Below, one piece after another: positions 1-6,276 of a DNA stretch of 10,391 bases. The translations under genes and the position numbers were made by a program. How positions within the stretch are numbered: the stretch's first letter is position 1; each line of letters opens with the position of its first letter. A model generated the notes under the pieces. It was not told the origin of the DNA, made no database searches, and was given only the letters and a program-made list of their open reading frames with translations. Origin of the DNA: an uncultured Sutterella sp. (lineage in GTDB: Bacteria; Pseudomonadota; Gammaproteobacteria; Burkholderiales; Burkholderiaceae_F); the NCBI GenBank assembly GCA_900770335.1, contig CAAGKD010000012.1, forward strand, positions 1 through 10,391, read 5' to 3'.

Positions 1-110
1 CTTTCGCCTCGCCGACCTATACCTTGGTCTAGTTCCGCCCCGGCGGGCGGGAATCACAATGACGTGCATCAGCGCTGAGGGACGGGACCGCCCCGATGAA
101 GCGCAGCCGG

Positions 111-148
111 CGCAGGCGCCTCCCCCACGAAGAAGCGGGGCGCCTGCG
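111..148 (+). other. GC-rich hairpin in the leader of the first flavin reductase gene
   Basis: An inverted repeat pairs 111-122 (CGCAGGCGCCTC) with 137-148 (GGGGCGCCTGCG), giving 12 pairs with one G-T wobble around a 14-base loop. It ends 33 bases before the ATG at 182 and about 20 bases before the ribosome binding site. There is no T-run, so it is not an intrinsic terminator. It could stabilise the transcript or affect translation; neither can be shown from sequence. I see no convincing promoter in the 110 bases before it. Confidence 0.5.
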
Positions 149-181
149 GCCCGGGAAACCCCAACGTCAAAGGAAAGAGAC

Positions 182-1729
182 ATGTCTGAACTCAATCTCG
201 CCCGCCGCAGCCTCCTCAAGACCGGCGTCGCCATGGCCGCCACGCTGATGGCCAGCGCCGCCGCGAACGCCGGCGTCCCCGCCGCCTCCGTCAAGTTCGA
301 CGACGAGTACGACGTCGTCATCATCGGCTCGGGCTTCGCCGGCATGGCCTGCGCGCTCAAGGCCGCGCGCGGCGGCAAGAAGGTCCTCATGATTGAGAAG
401 ATGCCGGTCGTCGGCGGCAACTCCGCCATCTGCGGCGGCAACGTCGCCTGCCCGGTCAACCCGGTCCAGAAGGCCCAGGGCATCAAGGACAGCAAGGAGC
501 TCTTCATCGCCGACTGCCTCAAGGACGGCCTCGGCCTCAACTACCCGAACCTGCTCGGCGTCATCGCCGACCGCTGCAACGACACGATCAAGTTCGTCGA
601 GGACTGCGGCGCCGAGTTCGTTCCCAACAAGATGCTCTTCGAGGCCGGCCACTCCGTGCCGCGCTCCTATGAGATCAAGGCCGGCACGGGCTCGGGCTAC
701 ATCCGCCCGATGTACGACGCCATCAAGAAGGAGAAGAACGTCACGGTGCTCACGCGCGCCAAGTTCGACGACTTCGTGATGGACGGCGACGACGTGGTCG
801 GCATCACCTTCCGCGAGGGCTATCGCTTCAACCAGAAGCTCCAGTCCGATGATCTCGAGAACAAGACCGGCAAGAAGAAGACCGTCCGCGCGAAGCTCGG
901 CGTCATGCTCGCCTCGGGCGGCTTCTCCCGCGACATCTGGTTCCGCCAGGCCCAGGATCCGCGCGTCGCTCCGACGACCGACTCGACGAACCACCCGGGC
1001 GCCACGGCCGGCGTCCTCGTGAAGGCCCTCGGCATCGGCGCCGCCCCGGTCCAGCTCTGCTGGCTGCAGTTCCTCCCGTACTGCAACCCCCGCGAGAAGG
1101 GCTTCGGCGTCTCCGTGAACTTCACGAACCACGCCTGCATGGACTTCGGCGTCGTCGTCGACCGCAAGACGGGCCTTCGCTTCATGGACGAGCACGCCGG
1201 CCGCAAGATCAAGTCCGACGCCCTGTTCAAGGTCATCGGCCAGGACGAGAACTACCCGATCGCCGTCGCTGACGACGCCATCGTCAAGGCCATCAACCCG
1301 AACTTCGTCAAGCTCCCGATCGAGATGGGCACCGTCAAGAAGTTCGACACCCTCGAGGCCCTCGCCGACCACTTCGGCATCAACAAGAAGCCCTTCCTCG
1401 AGCAGGTCGCGCGCTACAACGGCTTCATCAAGAAGGGCGAGGACCCCGAGTTCCACCGCAACCTCAAGTTCAGCAACGGCCTGGACGTCTCCAAGCCCCC
1501 GTTCTACGGCATCGAGGTCGCCCCGAAGATCCACCACACGATGGGCGGCGTGATGATCAATGAGAAGGCCCAGGTCATCTCCACGAAGACCCACGCCCCG
1601 ATCAAGGGCCTCTACGCCGGCGGCGAGGTCACGGGCGGCGTCCACGGCGCCTCGCGCCTCGGCACGGTGGCCGTCATCGACGCCCTCACCTTCGGCATGA
1701 TCGCCGGCGAGGAGTTCGCCGCGATGTAA
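182..1729 (+). CDS. Tat-exported FAD-binding flavin reductase (fumarate reductase/UrdA-like), non-canonical active site
   Basis: A 515-residue single-domain flavoprotein of the FAD_binding_2 / flavocytochrome c family, predicted to act in the periplasm as a terminal reductase for an unsaturated acid. A Tat signal (ARRSLLK, residues 7-13, then a hydrophobic Ala-rich stretch to about 30) identifies the start at 182, preceded by AAGGAAAG at 170-177; an in-frame ATG at 59 would bury this signal. The dinucleotide-binding motif GSGFAG is at 49-54 and VVGGNS at 76-81. The C-terminal signature HHTMGG is at 451-456 and GGVHGASRLG at 485-494. By alignment with Shewanella Fcc3, the catalytic Arg (R341) and the substrate-binding H452 and R492 are kept. 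The Fcc3 H365 position is L298, and the proton-relay Glu and Arg are H317 and M320. Fumarate is therefore an unlikely substrate; another enoate, as for urocanate reductase, is more likely. It has no haem or FMN-binding domain, so the tetrahaem cytochrome downstream is the probable electron donor. Confidence 0.9.
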   Translation: MSELNLARRSLLKTGVAMAATLMASAAANAGVPAASVKFDDEYDVVIIGSGFAGMACALKAARGGKKVLMIEKMPVVGGNSAICGGNVACPVNPVQKAQGIKDSKELFIADCLKDGLGLNYPNLLGVIADRCNDTIKFVEDCGAEFVPNKMLFEAGHSVPRSYEIKAGTGSGYIRPMYDAIKKEKNVTVLTRAKFDDFVMDGDDVVGITFREGYRFNQKLQSDDLENKTGKKKTVRAKLGVMLASGGFSRDIWFRQAQDPRVAPTTDSTNHPGATAGVLVKALGIGAAPVQLCWLQFLPYCNPREKGFGVSVNFTNHACMDFGVVVDRKTGLRFMDEHAGRKIKSDALFKVIGQDENYPIAVADDAIVKAINPNFVKLPIEMGTVKKFDTLEALADHFGINKKPFLEQVARYNGFIKKGEDPEFHRNLKFSNGLDVSKPPFYGIEVAPKIHHTMGGVMINEKAQVISTKTHAPIKGLYAGGEVTGGVHGASRLGTVAVIDALTFGMIAGEEFAAM

Positions 1730-1745
1730 CGCCTTCGAGGCCCGG

Positions 1746-1772
1746 CCGGGCGGCTCAATCCACGCCGCCCGG
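1746..1772 (+). other. Perfect 9-bp hairpin after the first flavin reductase
   Basis: CCGGGCGGC (1746-1754) pairs perfectly with GCCGCCCGG (1764-1772) around a 9-base loop, 17 bases after the reductase stop codon. No T-run follows, so this is not a standard intrinsic terminator. It may protect the 3' end or reduce read-through into the cytochrome gene, making a differential-expression element inside an operon plausible. The rest of the 229-base gap to 1959 holds only a short GTCC/GGAC hairpin (1822-1833) and no ORF or promoter I can defend. Confidence 0.5.
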
Positions 1773-1958
1773 ATCCGGACAGGCCTCTCGCATCGGGCCG
1801 GACGTCACGGAATTGCCTTCAGTCCCTCGGGACGAATCCGATCCCCGCGATTCCGGCCCGCTTCCATCATTCGGCGCCGCCCGGCGCGCCCCCGCGCAGC
1901 TCCTCGGACGCGGAGGGCCGCAGGACCGGCTCCGGCCAACCCCCAAAAGACCCCAGAA

Positions 1959-2306
1959 ATGAATCGCACGCTTGCCGCCGTTCTCCTCGCCGGCGCCTTC
2001 GCTCTCCAGTCCTTCAACGCCCAGGCGGGCGAGCAGCTCGCCGAAAGGCATGTCAAAGCCGGCATGAACTGCCAGTCCTGCCACGGCCCGGACCTGAAGA
2101 ACCCCCAGACCCCGACCATGGAGACCTGCACGGGCTGCCACGCCATCCCGCAGCTCGTCGAGAAGACCAAGGGCGTCAAGCCCACCAACCCGCACAAGTC
2201 CCCGCACTACGGCGACAACCTCGAGTGCTCGAACTGCCACCTGATGCACGCCGAGAGCGAGAACTTCTGCGACTCCTGCCACCAGTTCGGCTTCAAGGTG
2301 CCCTGA
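1959..2306 (+). CDS. Small periplasmic tetrahaem cytochrome c (flavocytochrome c3 haem-domain type)
   Basis: The 115-residue product has a Sec signal peptide (1 to about 23, ending in AQA) and four c-type haem motifs: CQSCH 38-42, CTGCH 57-61, CSNCH 90-94 and CDSCH 104-108. Four further histidines (H31, H79, H83, H97) are spaced as sixth ligands, so all four haems could be bis-histidine. This matches the tetrahaem domain of Shewanella flavocytochrome c3, here as a separate protein. It is expected to accept electrons from a NapC/CymA-type quinol dehydrogenase, not in this window, and pass them to the FAD reductase encoded just upstream. The start is fixed by the signal peptide; the ribosome binding site is weak (AAAAGA at 1945-1950). 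A strong terminator follows at 2409-2446. Family and haem count are near certain; the partner assignment rests on adjacency. Confidence 0.93.
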   Translation: MNRTLAAVLLAGAFALQSFNAQAGEQLAERHVKAGMNCQSCHGPDLKNPQTPTMETCTGCHAIPQLVEKTKGVKPTNPHKSPHYGDNLECSNCHLMHAESENFCDSCHQFGFKVP

Positions 2307-2350
2307 TCGGAGCGCCTTCGGGAGGACGCCCGCCGCGACGGTCCTCTTGA

Positions 2351-2369
2351 GATGCGTCGCAGACGCATC
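2351..2369. other. Perfect 8-bp dyad, GATGCGTC-GCA-GACGCATC
   Basis: Positions 2351-2358 and 2362-2369 are exact reverse complements around a 3-base centre, lying between the tetrahaem cytochrome stop and its terminator. It could be an mRNA hairpin or a protein-binding palindrome. No similar copy was noticed elsewhere in the window. Confidence 0.4.
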
Positions 2370-2408
2370 CGACCGCTGCTTTCTCTTGACTTTTCTCCTT
2401 TTGCATGC

Positions 2409-2446
2409 AGCCCGGAGCCGCGCAGCGCGCGACCCGGGCTTTTTTT
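2409..2446 (+). terminator. Rho-independent terminator after the tetrahaem cytochrome gene
   Basis: The stem AGCCCGG (2409-2415) pairs with CCGGGCT (2434-2440), with a second inner stem CGCGC/GCGCG (2419-2423 with 2427-2431), followed directly by a run of seven T (2440-2446). The T-run is only on the plus-strand side, so it ends the cytochrome transcript and not the convergent dprA-like transcript, whose stop lies at 2460. Confidence 0.9.
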
Positions 2447-2459
2447 CGCCCCAGGCCGC

Positions 2460-3299
2460 TCAGAGCCACCAGACGGTGCTCCACGGGGAGAGCGCCTCCT
2501 CGACGCCGGCCGCGTCGCGCACGAAGCTCACGAGGGGCCGCCCGTCGCCGTCGCGCAGATTCTCCGCGACGAGCGCCTGCGCCCAGGGCTCGGCCGCGCA
2601 CTCGTGCCAGAGGAGCACCGGATGGCCGAGCGAGAGAGAGAAGCGCGCCTCAACGAGCGTGCTCGAGCCCGGCCGCGCGGCCATGATGACCGAGCCCGAA
2701 CCGAGCGCGGCGATGATGCGGTTGCGGCGCCTGAGCGCCCGAGCGCGCTCCTCGGGATCGAACCGCCGCCCCTCGGCCTGCGGGACCTCCGAGAGGATGA
2801 GCCCGCGCCCGGCGATCTCGCCGTGAAGCCGCGCGTTCTCGGGCGGCCAGGGCATCGAAAGGGGCGTGCCCATGACCGCGACCGTGCGCCCCGGGCGGGA
2901 CTCGCGCGTCCAGGCCGAGAGCGCCCCCTCGTGCGCCGCGCGGTCGATCCCGGCGGCCAACCCCGAGATGACCGTCGCTCCGCGGGCGGCAAGGTCCGCC
3001 GCGAGGAGCCGCGCCTCGTCGCACCGCTCGGGCGAGGCGTCGCGCGAGCCGGCGATCGAGATCCGCGTCTGCCGCTCGAGAAGCGCAAGGTCTCCGAGCG
3101 CGCAGAGCACCTTCGGGGGGTCGGCCAGGGCGTCGAGCGCATCGGGCCAGTCCGGGTCGCCCGCAGCGAGCGCGCGCGCGCCCTGCGGGAAGGTGAGCGA
3201 TAGCTCGCGGCGGAGCTCGGCGACCGAAAGGCTCGTGCCGGCCGCGCTCTCAAGCGAATGGAGCCTCCTGAAGAGCTCCGCGTCCATGTTCGGGATCAT
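2460..3299 (-). CDS. DprA/Smf-family DNA-processing protein, divergent and short
   Basis: The 279-residue product has a Rossmann-like DprA core: SIAGSRDASP at 81-90, ISGLAAGIDRAAHEGAL at 111-127, PPEN at 152-155, LLSE-like LILSEVPQ at 167-174, RRRNRIIAAL at 190-199 and RPGSSTLVEARFSL at 209-222. DprA proteins bind single-stranded DNA and load RecA during transformation; DprA-like proteins also occur outside competence. The start at 3299 is supported by AGGAGG seven bases upstream on the minus strand. The protein ends about 50 residues after the fold, with no C-terminal winged-helix domain, and the usual VFAVPG strand is replaced by PVLLWHE (228-234). It may be a paralogue and not the competence DprA, so no symbol is given. 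It is transcribed divergently from the fumarate-reductase-like gene, is followed by a convergent terminator, and is not in an operon here. Confidence 0.82.
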   Translation of the reverse strand: MIPNMDAELFRRLHSLESAAGTSLSVAELRRELSLTFPQGARALAAGDPDWPDALDALADPPKVLCALGDLALLERQTRISIAGSRDASPERCDEARLLAADLAARGATVISGLAAGIDRAAHEGALSAWTRESRPGRTVAVMGTPLSMPWPPENARLHGEIAGRGLILSEVPQAEGRRFDPEERARALRRRNRIIAALGSGSVIMAARPGSSTLVEARFSLSLGHPVLLWHECAAEPWAQALVAENLRDGDGRPLVSFVRDAAGVEEALSPWSTVWWL

Positions 3300-3317
3300 C
3301 CGTGCGCCTCCTGATTG

Positions 3318-3334
3318 TTAGTAAAAACCCTTAC
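3318..3334. promoter_or_regulatory. Candidate operator, left copy of a 17-base direct repeat
   Basis: TTAGTAAAAACCCTTAC shares TTA plus ACCCTTAC, in the same spacing, with 3409-3425. Both copies are preceded by GATT(C)G. It contains the dyad GTAA-N6-TTAC (3321-3334). It lies 19 bases upstream of the dprA-like start and on the far side of the 325-base divergent gap from module B, where a regulator of either gene could bind. No regulator gene is in the window. Confidence 0.35.
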
Positions 3335-3408
3335 TCATTCTGAGATATCTTCGACGCCGGCGCGCATCAGCGGGCGACTGCGGGCGGACGAAGCCATCTC
3401 CCGATTCG

Positions 3409-3425
3409 TTAAGGTTTACCCTTAC
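3409..3425. promoter_or_regulatory. Candidate operator, right copy of the direct repeat
   Basis: TTAAGGTTTACCCTTAC matches 3318-3334 at TTA and ACCCTTAC, 91 bases apart in the same orientation. This copy contains a perfect dyad TAAGG-N5-CCTTA (3410-3424). A looser third match, CTTTACTCACTTC (3464-3476), resembles the flank of the left copy (CTTACTCATTC, 3330-3340). The 3300-3624 gap is visibly more AT-rich than the coding DNA. I could not assign a confident -35/-10 pair in it. Confidence 0.35.
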
Positions 3426-3533
3426 GGTCGCTCTGCGTCAATGAACCGTCCGCCGGAAAAGGACTTTACTCACTTCGAAGTAGAAAAGCGTTCCGATCCT
3501 GAAGCGCTCGGGTTAACATGCAGGCGTGGAAAT

Positions 3534-3551
3534 GAGGCGCGAATGCGCCTC
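3534..3551 (+). other. Leader hairpin upstream of the fumarate-reductase-like gene
   Basis: GAGGCGC (3534-3540) and GCGCCTC (3545-3551) form a perfect 7-bp stem with the tetraloop GAAT, 73 bases before the ATG at 3625. A second, looser pairing of CCGGG with CCCGG lies in 3572-3598. There is no T-run. It is the counterpart of the leader hairpin before the first reductase gene, without sequence identity. Confidence 0.4.
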
Positions 3552-3624
3552 CTCCAAACAAATCCGGGTCCGCTCCCCAAGGACGCAGAGGCCCGGGATC
3601 ATTAAGACAAAAAAAGGTGAAAAG

Positions 3625-5043
3625 ATGAAGAAGATTCTGGTTGCGACCGCCGTCATGGCCTGCTTCGGAACGGCCGGCGCCGCTGAGGACATCAATGTTG
3701 ACATCGCCGTCATCGGCGCGGGCGGCGCGGGCCTTTCGGCCGCCGTCCAGGCGAACGAATACGGCGCCAACGTCGTCGTCGTCGAGAAGATGGCGATGGT
3801 CGGCGGCAACACGATCCGCGCCGCCGGCGGCCTAAACGCCGCCTCGACGACCCTCCAGAAGGCCAAGGGCACGAAGGACTCCGTCGAGATCATGTACTTC
3901 GACACGATGAAAGGCGGCCACTGGCTCAATGACCCGGCGCTCGTGCGCACGCTCTGCGAGAAGTCCGCTTCGTCCGTCGACTGGCTGCTCGCCCACGGCG
4001 GCGACCTGCGCGACGTCGGCCTGATGGCCGGCGCCTCCTTCCCGCGCACCCACCGTCCGACCGGCGGCGCGCTCGTCGGCCCTGAGGTCGTCCGCACGCT
4101 CTACACAGCCGCCAAGGCCCAGAAGATCGACATCCGCACCAACACGACCGCCACGAAGATCCTCACGGATCGCAGCGGCCGCGTGACGGGCCTCAAGGTC
4201 GAGGGCAAGGACGGCTCTTACACGATCCACTCCAAGGCCGTCATTGACGCGGCCGGCGGCTTCGGCGCCAACAACGACATGGTCGCCCACTACGTGCCCC
4301 GCCTGAAGGGCTTCGCGACGACGAACCACATCGGCGCCACGGGCGACGGCCTGAAGCTCGCCGAGAAGATCGGCGCCCAGCTGATCGACATGGAGCAGAT
4401 CCAGACCCATCCGACCGTCGTTCCGAACGTCGGAGAGATGATCACCGAGGCCGTCCGCGGCAACGGCGCCATCCTGATCAACAAGGACGGCAAGCGCTTC
4501 TACAACGAGCTCGAGACCCGCGACAACGTCTCCGCCGCGATCCTCAAGCAGAAGGACGGCATCGCCTACCTGTTCTTCGACTCCGACATGCAGAAGTCCC
4601 TCAAGGCCACGAACAAGTACATCAAGCAGTCGTACTGCGTGAGCGGCGCGACGATCGACGAAGTCGCCGGCAAGATGGGCGTTCCCGCCGCCGCGCTCCA
4701 GGCTTCGCTTGACGCCTGGAAGGCCGGCAAGGCCGCCCACAAGGACGCCTTCGGCCGCGCCGACATGCCGCGCAACCTCGACCAGGCTCCGTTCTACGCC
4801 ATCGCCGTCACCCCGGCCGTCCACCACACGATGGGCGGCATCAAGATCGACCCGCTCACGCAGGTCTACAGCACGAAGGGCCAGGTCATCCCGGGCCTGT
4901 TCGCTGCGGGTGAGGTCACCGGCGGCGTCCACGGCGGCAACCGCCTCGGCGGCAACGCCCAGGCCGACATCGTGACCTTCGGCCGCATCGCCGGCCAGCA
5001 GGCGTACATCTACATGCGCCAGCTCGACGCCCAGAAGAAGTAA
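3625..5043 (+). CDS. Sec-exported FAD-binding fumarate reductase-like flavoprotein with complete active site
   Basis: The 472-residue product begins with a Sec signal peptide (MKKILVATAVMACFGTAGAA, 1-20), which sets the start at 3625; AAGGTG at 3614-3619 is the ribosome binding site. An in-frame ATG at 3526 adds 33 residues that do not resemble a signal. Motifs: GAGGAG 31-36, MVGGNT 58-63, HTMGG 401-405 and GGVHGGNRLGG 433-443. Every Fcc3 active-site residue has a counterpart at matching spacing: H262 (H365), E275 (E378), R278 (R381), catalytic acid R299 (R402), H401 (H504) and R440 (R544). Reduction of fumarate to succinate in the periplasm is the best prediction; close relatives acting on similar enoates remain possible. 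There is no haem domain, FMN-binding domain or adjacent cytochrome, so it must take electrons from a shared carrier, perhaps the tetrahaem protein encoded at 1959-2306. It appears to be a single-gene transcript, ended at 5118-5154. Confidence 0.92.
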   Translation: MKKILVATAVMACFGTAGAAEDINVDIAVIGAGGAGLSAAVQANEYGANVVVVEKMAMVGGNTIRAAGGLNAASTTLQKAKGTKDSVEIMYFDTMKGGHWLNDPALVRTLCEKSASSVDWLLAHGGDLRDVGLMAGASFPRTHRPTGGALVGPEVVRTLYTAAKAQKIDIRTNTTATKILTDRSGRVTGLKVEGKDGSYTIHSKAVIDAAGGFGANNDMVAHYVPRLKGFATTNHIGATGDGLKLAEKIGAQLIDMEQIQTHPTVVPNVGEMITEAVRGNGAILINKDGKRFYNELETRDNVSAAILKQKDGIAYLFFDSDMQKSLKATNKYIKQSYCVSGATIDEVAGKMGVPAAALQASLDAWKAGKAAHKDAFGRADMPRNLDQAPFYAIAVTPAVHHTMGGIKIDPLTQVYSTKGQVIPGLFAAGEVTGGVHGGNRLGGNAQADIVTFGRIAGQQAYIYMRQLDAQKK

Positions 5044-5061
5044 TCTCCTTCCGTCCGGAAC

Positions 5062-5086
5062 GGATCTCCCAGGGCCCGGGGGATCC
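5062..5086 (+). other. Hairpin ahead of the terminator
   Basis: GGATCTCCC (5062-5070) pairs with GGGGGATCC (5078-5086), nine pairs with one wobble around AGGGCCC. It lies 18 bases after the fumarate-reductase-like stop and 32 bases before the true terminator, in the 3' untranslated region, and probably shields the mRNA end. Confidence 0.45.
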
Positions 5087-5117
5087 GGCTGAAGACGAGG
5101 CGAAACCGCTTCATCGG

Positions 5118-5154
5118 AACCCGCGCTTCCTGCCAAGGAAGCGCGGGTTTTTCC
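5118..5154 (+). terminator. Strong rho-independent terminator after the fumarate-reductase-like gene
   Basis: A perfect 13-bp stem, AACCCGCGCTTCC (5118-5130) with GGAAGCGCGGGTT (5137-5149), has a 6-base loop and runs into TTTTT (5148-5152). It isolates the reductase from serB downstream. Confidence 0.95.
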
Positions 5155-5203
5155 TTATTGATCAGACAGATTGATCCCATAACAGCGATTTTCCCCATGG
5201 AGT

Positions 5204-5217
5204 TTGATATTTATCAA
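5204..5217. promoter_or_regulatory. AT-rich dyad upstream of serB
   Basis: TTGATA-TT-TATCAA is a 6-bp inverted repeat inside an AT-rich stretch (5155-5232), the only such stretch between the terminator and serB. A direct repeat of TTGATC (5158-5163 and 5171-5176) lies just upstream. The serB promoter is presumably here, but no hexamer pair is good enough to call. Confidence 0.3.
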
Positions 5218-5308
5218 TCTCTTTCAAAAGGGAACCCCACCGGAAGAAACGCGACGAGCCGCGGGAACCGTAGACTTCATCGCTTCCCCCCGCACAAACC
5301 GGCACTGC

Positions 5309-6193
5309 ATGCACGACATCGTGATCGCCGGCCTCCCGGTCGGCCTCAGCGCGCTCCGCGACCCCATCGGCGCGCTCTCCCCCCGCAGCACCCTGCTTCA
5401 TCACGCGCAGAGCGCGATCCGCCTTGAGGGCGTCGACGCTTCGGCCGACGACATGGCGAGTCTGCGCGCCGCGGCCGACGCCGCAGGCGCGGACTGCTTC
5501 GTCGTGCCCGAAGGGTGCTCGACCGAGCGCTTCCGGCTCTTCTGCTTTGACATGGACAGCACGCTCATCGAGAACGAGTGCATCAACGAGATGGCCCGCG
5601 CTGCGGGCGTCTTCGACGAGATCAGCCGCGTCACCGACGAGGCGATGGCCGGCAGGCTCGACTTCACGGAGAGCCTGCGCCGGCGCGTCGCGCTTCTCGC
5701 GGGCGCCCCCATCTCGATCCTCGGACAGGCCGAGCGCGCCATTCGAATCATGCCCGGCGCCGAGGCCGTCGCCAACTTTGCCCGCCGGCACGGCGTGAGC
5801 GTCTACGTGATCTCCGGGGGCTTCTCCTTTCTCACGCGCCCCCTCGCGACGCGCCTCGGCCTGTCGGGCGCCGTGAGCAACGAGCTCGTGCTGCGCGACG
5901 GGCGCCTGACGGGCGAGGTCACCGGGCCCGCGGGCCGGGAGATCGTCGACGCCGTCGGCAAGCGCAGAGCCGCTCAGATCCTCGCGCACCTGCTCGGACT
6001 GAACCTCGACAACGCCCTGTGCTGCGGGGACGGCTCCAACGACATCGAGATGGTGACCGCGGCGGGCCTCGGCGTCTCGTTTCACGGCCGCGCGAAGCTC
6101 GAGGCCGTCGCGAACGTGCGCATCCGCCACAATGACCTCTCGGCGATTCCGCTCCTCTTCCGGGAGTCCTGGACGACCTCGCGCCCGCTCTGA
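5309..6193 (+). CDS. serB: Phosphoserine phosphatase SerB
   Basis: The 294-residue HAD-superfamily enzyme hydrolyses O-phospho-L-serine to serine, the last step of serine synthesis, in the cytoplasm. HAD motif I is DMDSTLIENE at 81-90 (D81 nucleophile, D83 acid/base). Motif II is the serine of VISGG at 168-172, motif III is K218 in VGKRR, and motif IV is GDGSNDIEM at 240-248. Residues 1-75 form the N-terminal ACT-like region typical of E. coli-type SerB. The start at 5309 (MHDIVIAGLP) is chosen because this region begins there; the ribosome binding site is weak. A TTG at 5204 would add 35 unrelated residues. It is monocistronic, with a terminator before it and a bidirectional stem after it. 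There is no functional link to the respiratory genes beside it. Confidence 0.93.
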   Translation: MHDIVIAGLPVGLSALRDPIGALSPRSTLLHHAQSAIRLEGVDASADDMASLRAAADAAGADCFVVPEGCSTERFRLFCFDMDSTLIENECINEMARAAGVFDEISRVTDEAMAGRLDFTESLRRRVALLAGAPISILGQAERAIRIMPGAEAVANFARRHGVSVYVISGGFSFLTRPLATRLGLSGAVSNELVLRDGRLTGEVTGPAGREIVDAVGKRRAAQILAHLLGLNLDNALCCGDGSNDIEMVTAAGLGVSFHGRAKLEAVANVRIRHNDLSAIPLLFRESWTTSRPL

Positions 6194-6230
6194 CGGCCTG
6201 CGCCCCTTGCAGGCGCGCCCCGGCCGCCAC

Positions 6231-6261
6231 AAAACGAAGGGCCCGCTTTCGCGGGCCCTTC
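6231..6261. terminator. Bidirectional terminator between serB and the HsdM/HsdS-like gene
   Basis: A perfect 11-bp stem, GAAGGGCCCGC (6236-6246) with GCGGGCCCTTC (6251-6261), has the loop TTTC. On the minus strand it is followed by GTTTTG (6231-6235 reversed), so it best fits termination of the minus-strand operon ending at 6277. On the plus strand the tail is TCTCAT, a weaker signal for serB. Confidence 0.85.
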
Positions 6262-6276
6262 TCTCATCGGACTGCG

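Noticed and set aside
59..181. ATG at 59 as the start of the first reductase
   Set aside because: It would add 41 Pro/Arg-rich residues ahead of a proper Tat signal, while 182 has a ribosome binding site at normal distance.
167..1645. Long open frame on the minus strand opposite the first reductase (492 residues)
   Set aside because: It is a shadow caused by GC-ending codons; its translation is a low-complexity run of Asp, Val, Leu, Glu and Ala with no domain, while the plus-strand frame is a full flavoprotein.
2352..3203. Plus-strand open frame of 283 residues over the dprA-like gene
   Set aside because: It has Arg/Pro/Glu-rich shadow composition, it begins inside the dyad before a strong terminator, and the minus strand carries DprA motifs and AGGAGG.
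3832..5136. Long open frame on the minus strand opposite the second reductase (434 residues)
   Set aside because: It has the same antisense shadow composition, and it also runs through the terminator of the real gene.
5204..5308. TTG at 5204 as the serB start
   Set aside because: The extra 35 residues show no SerB similarity and cover the AT-rich promoter-like region.
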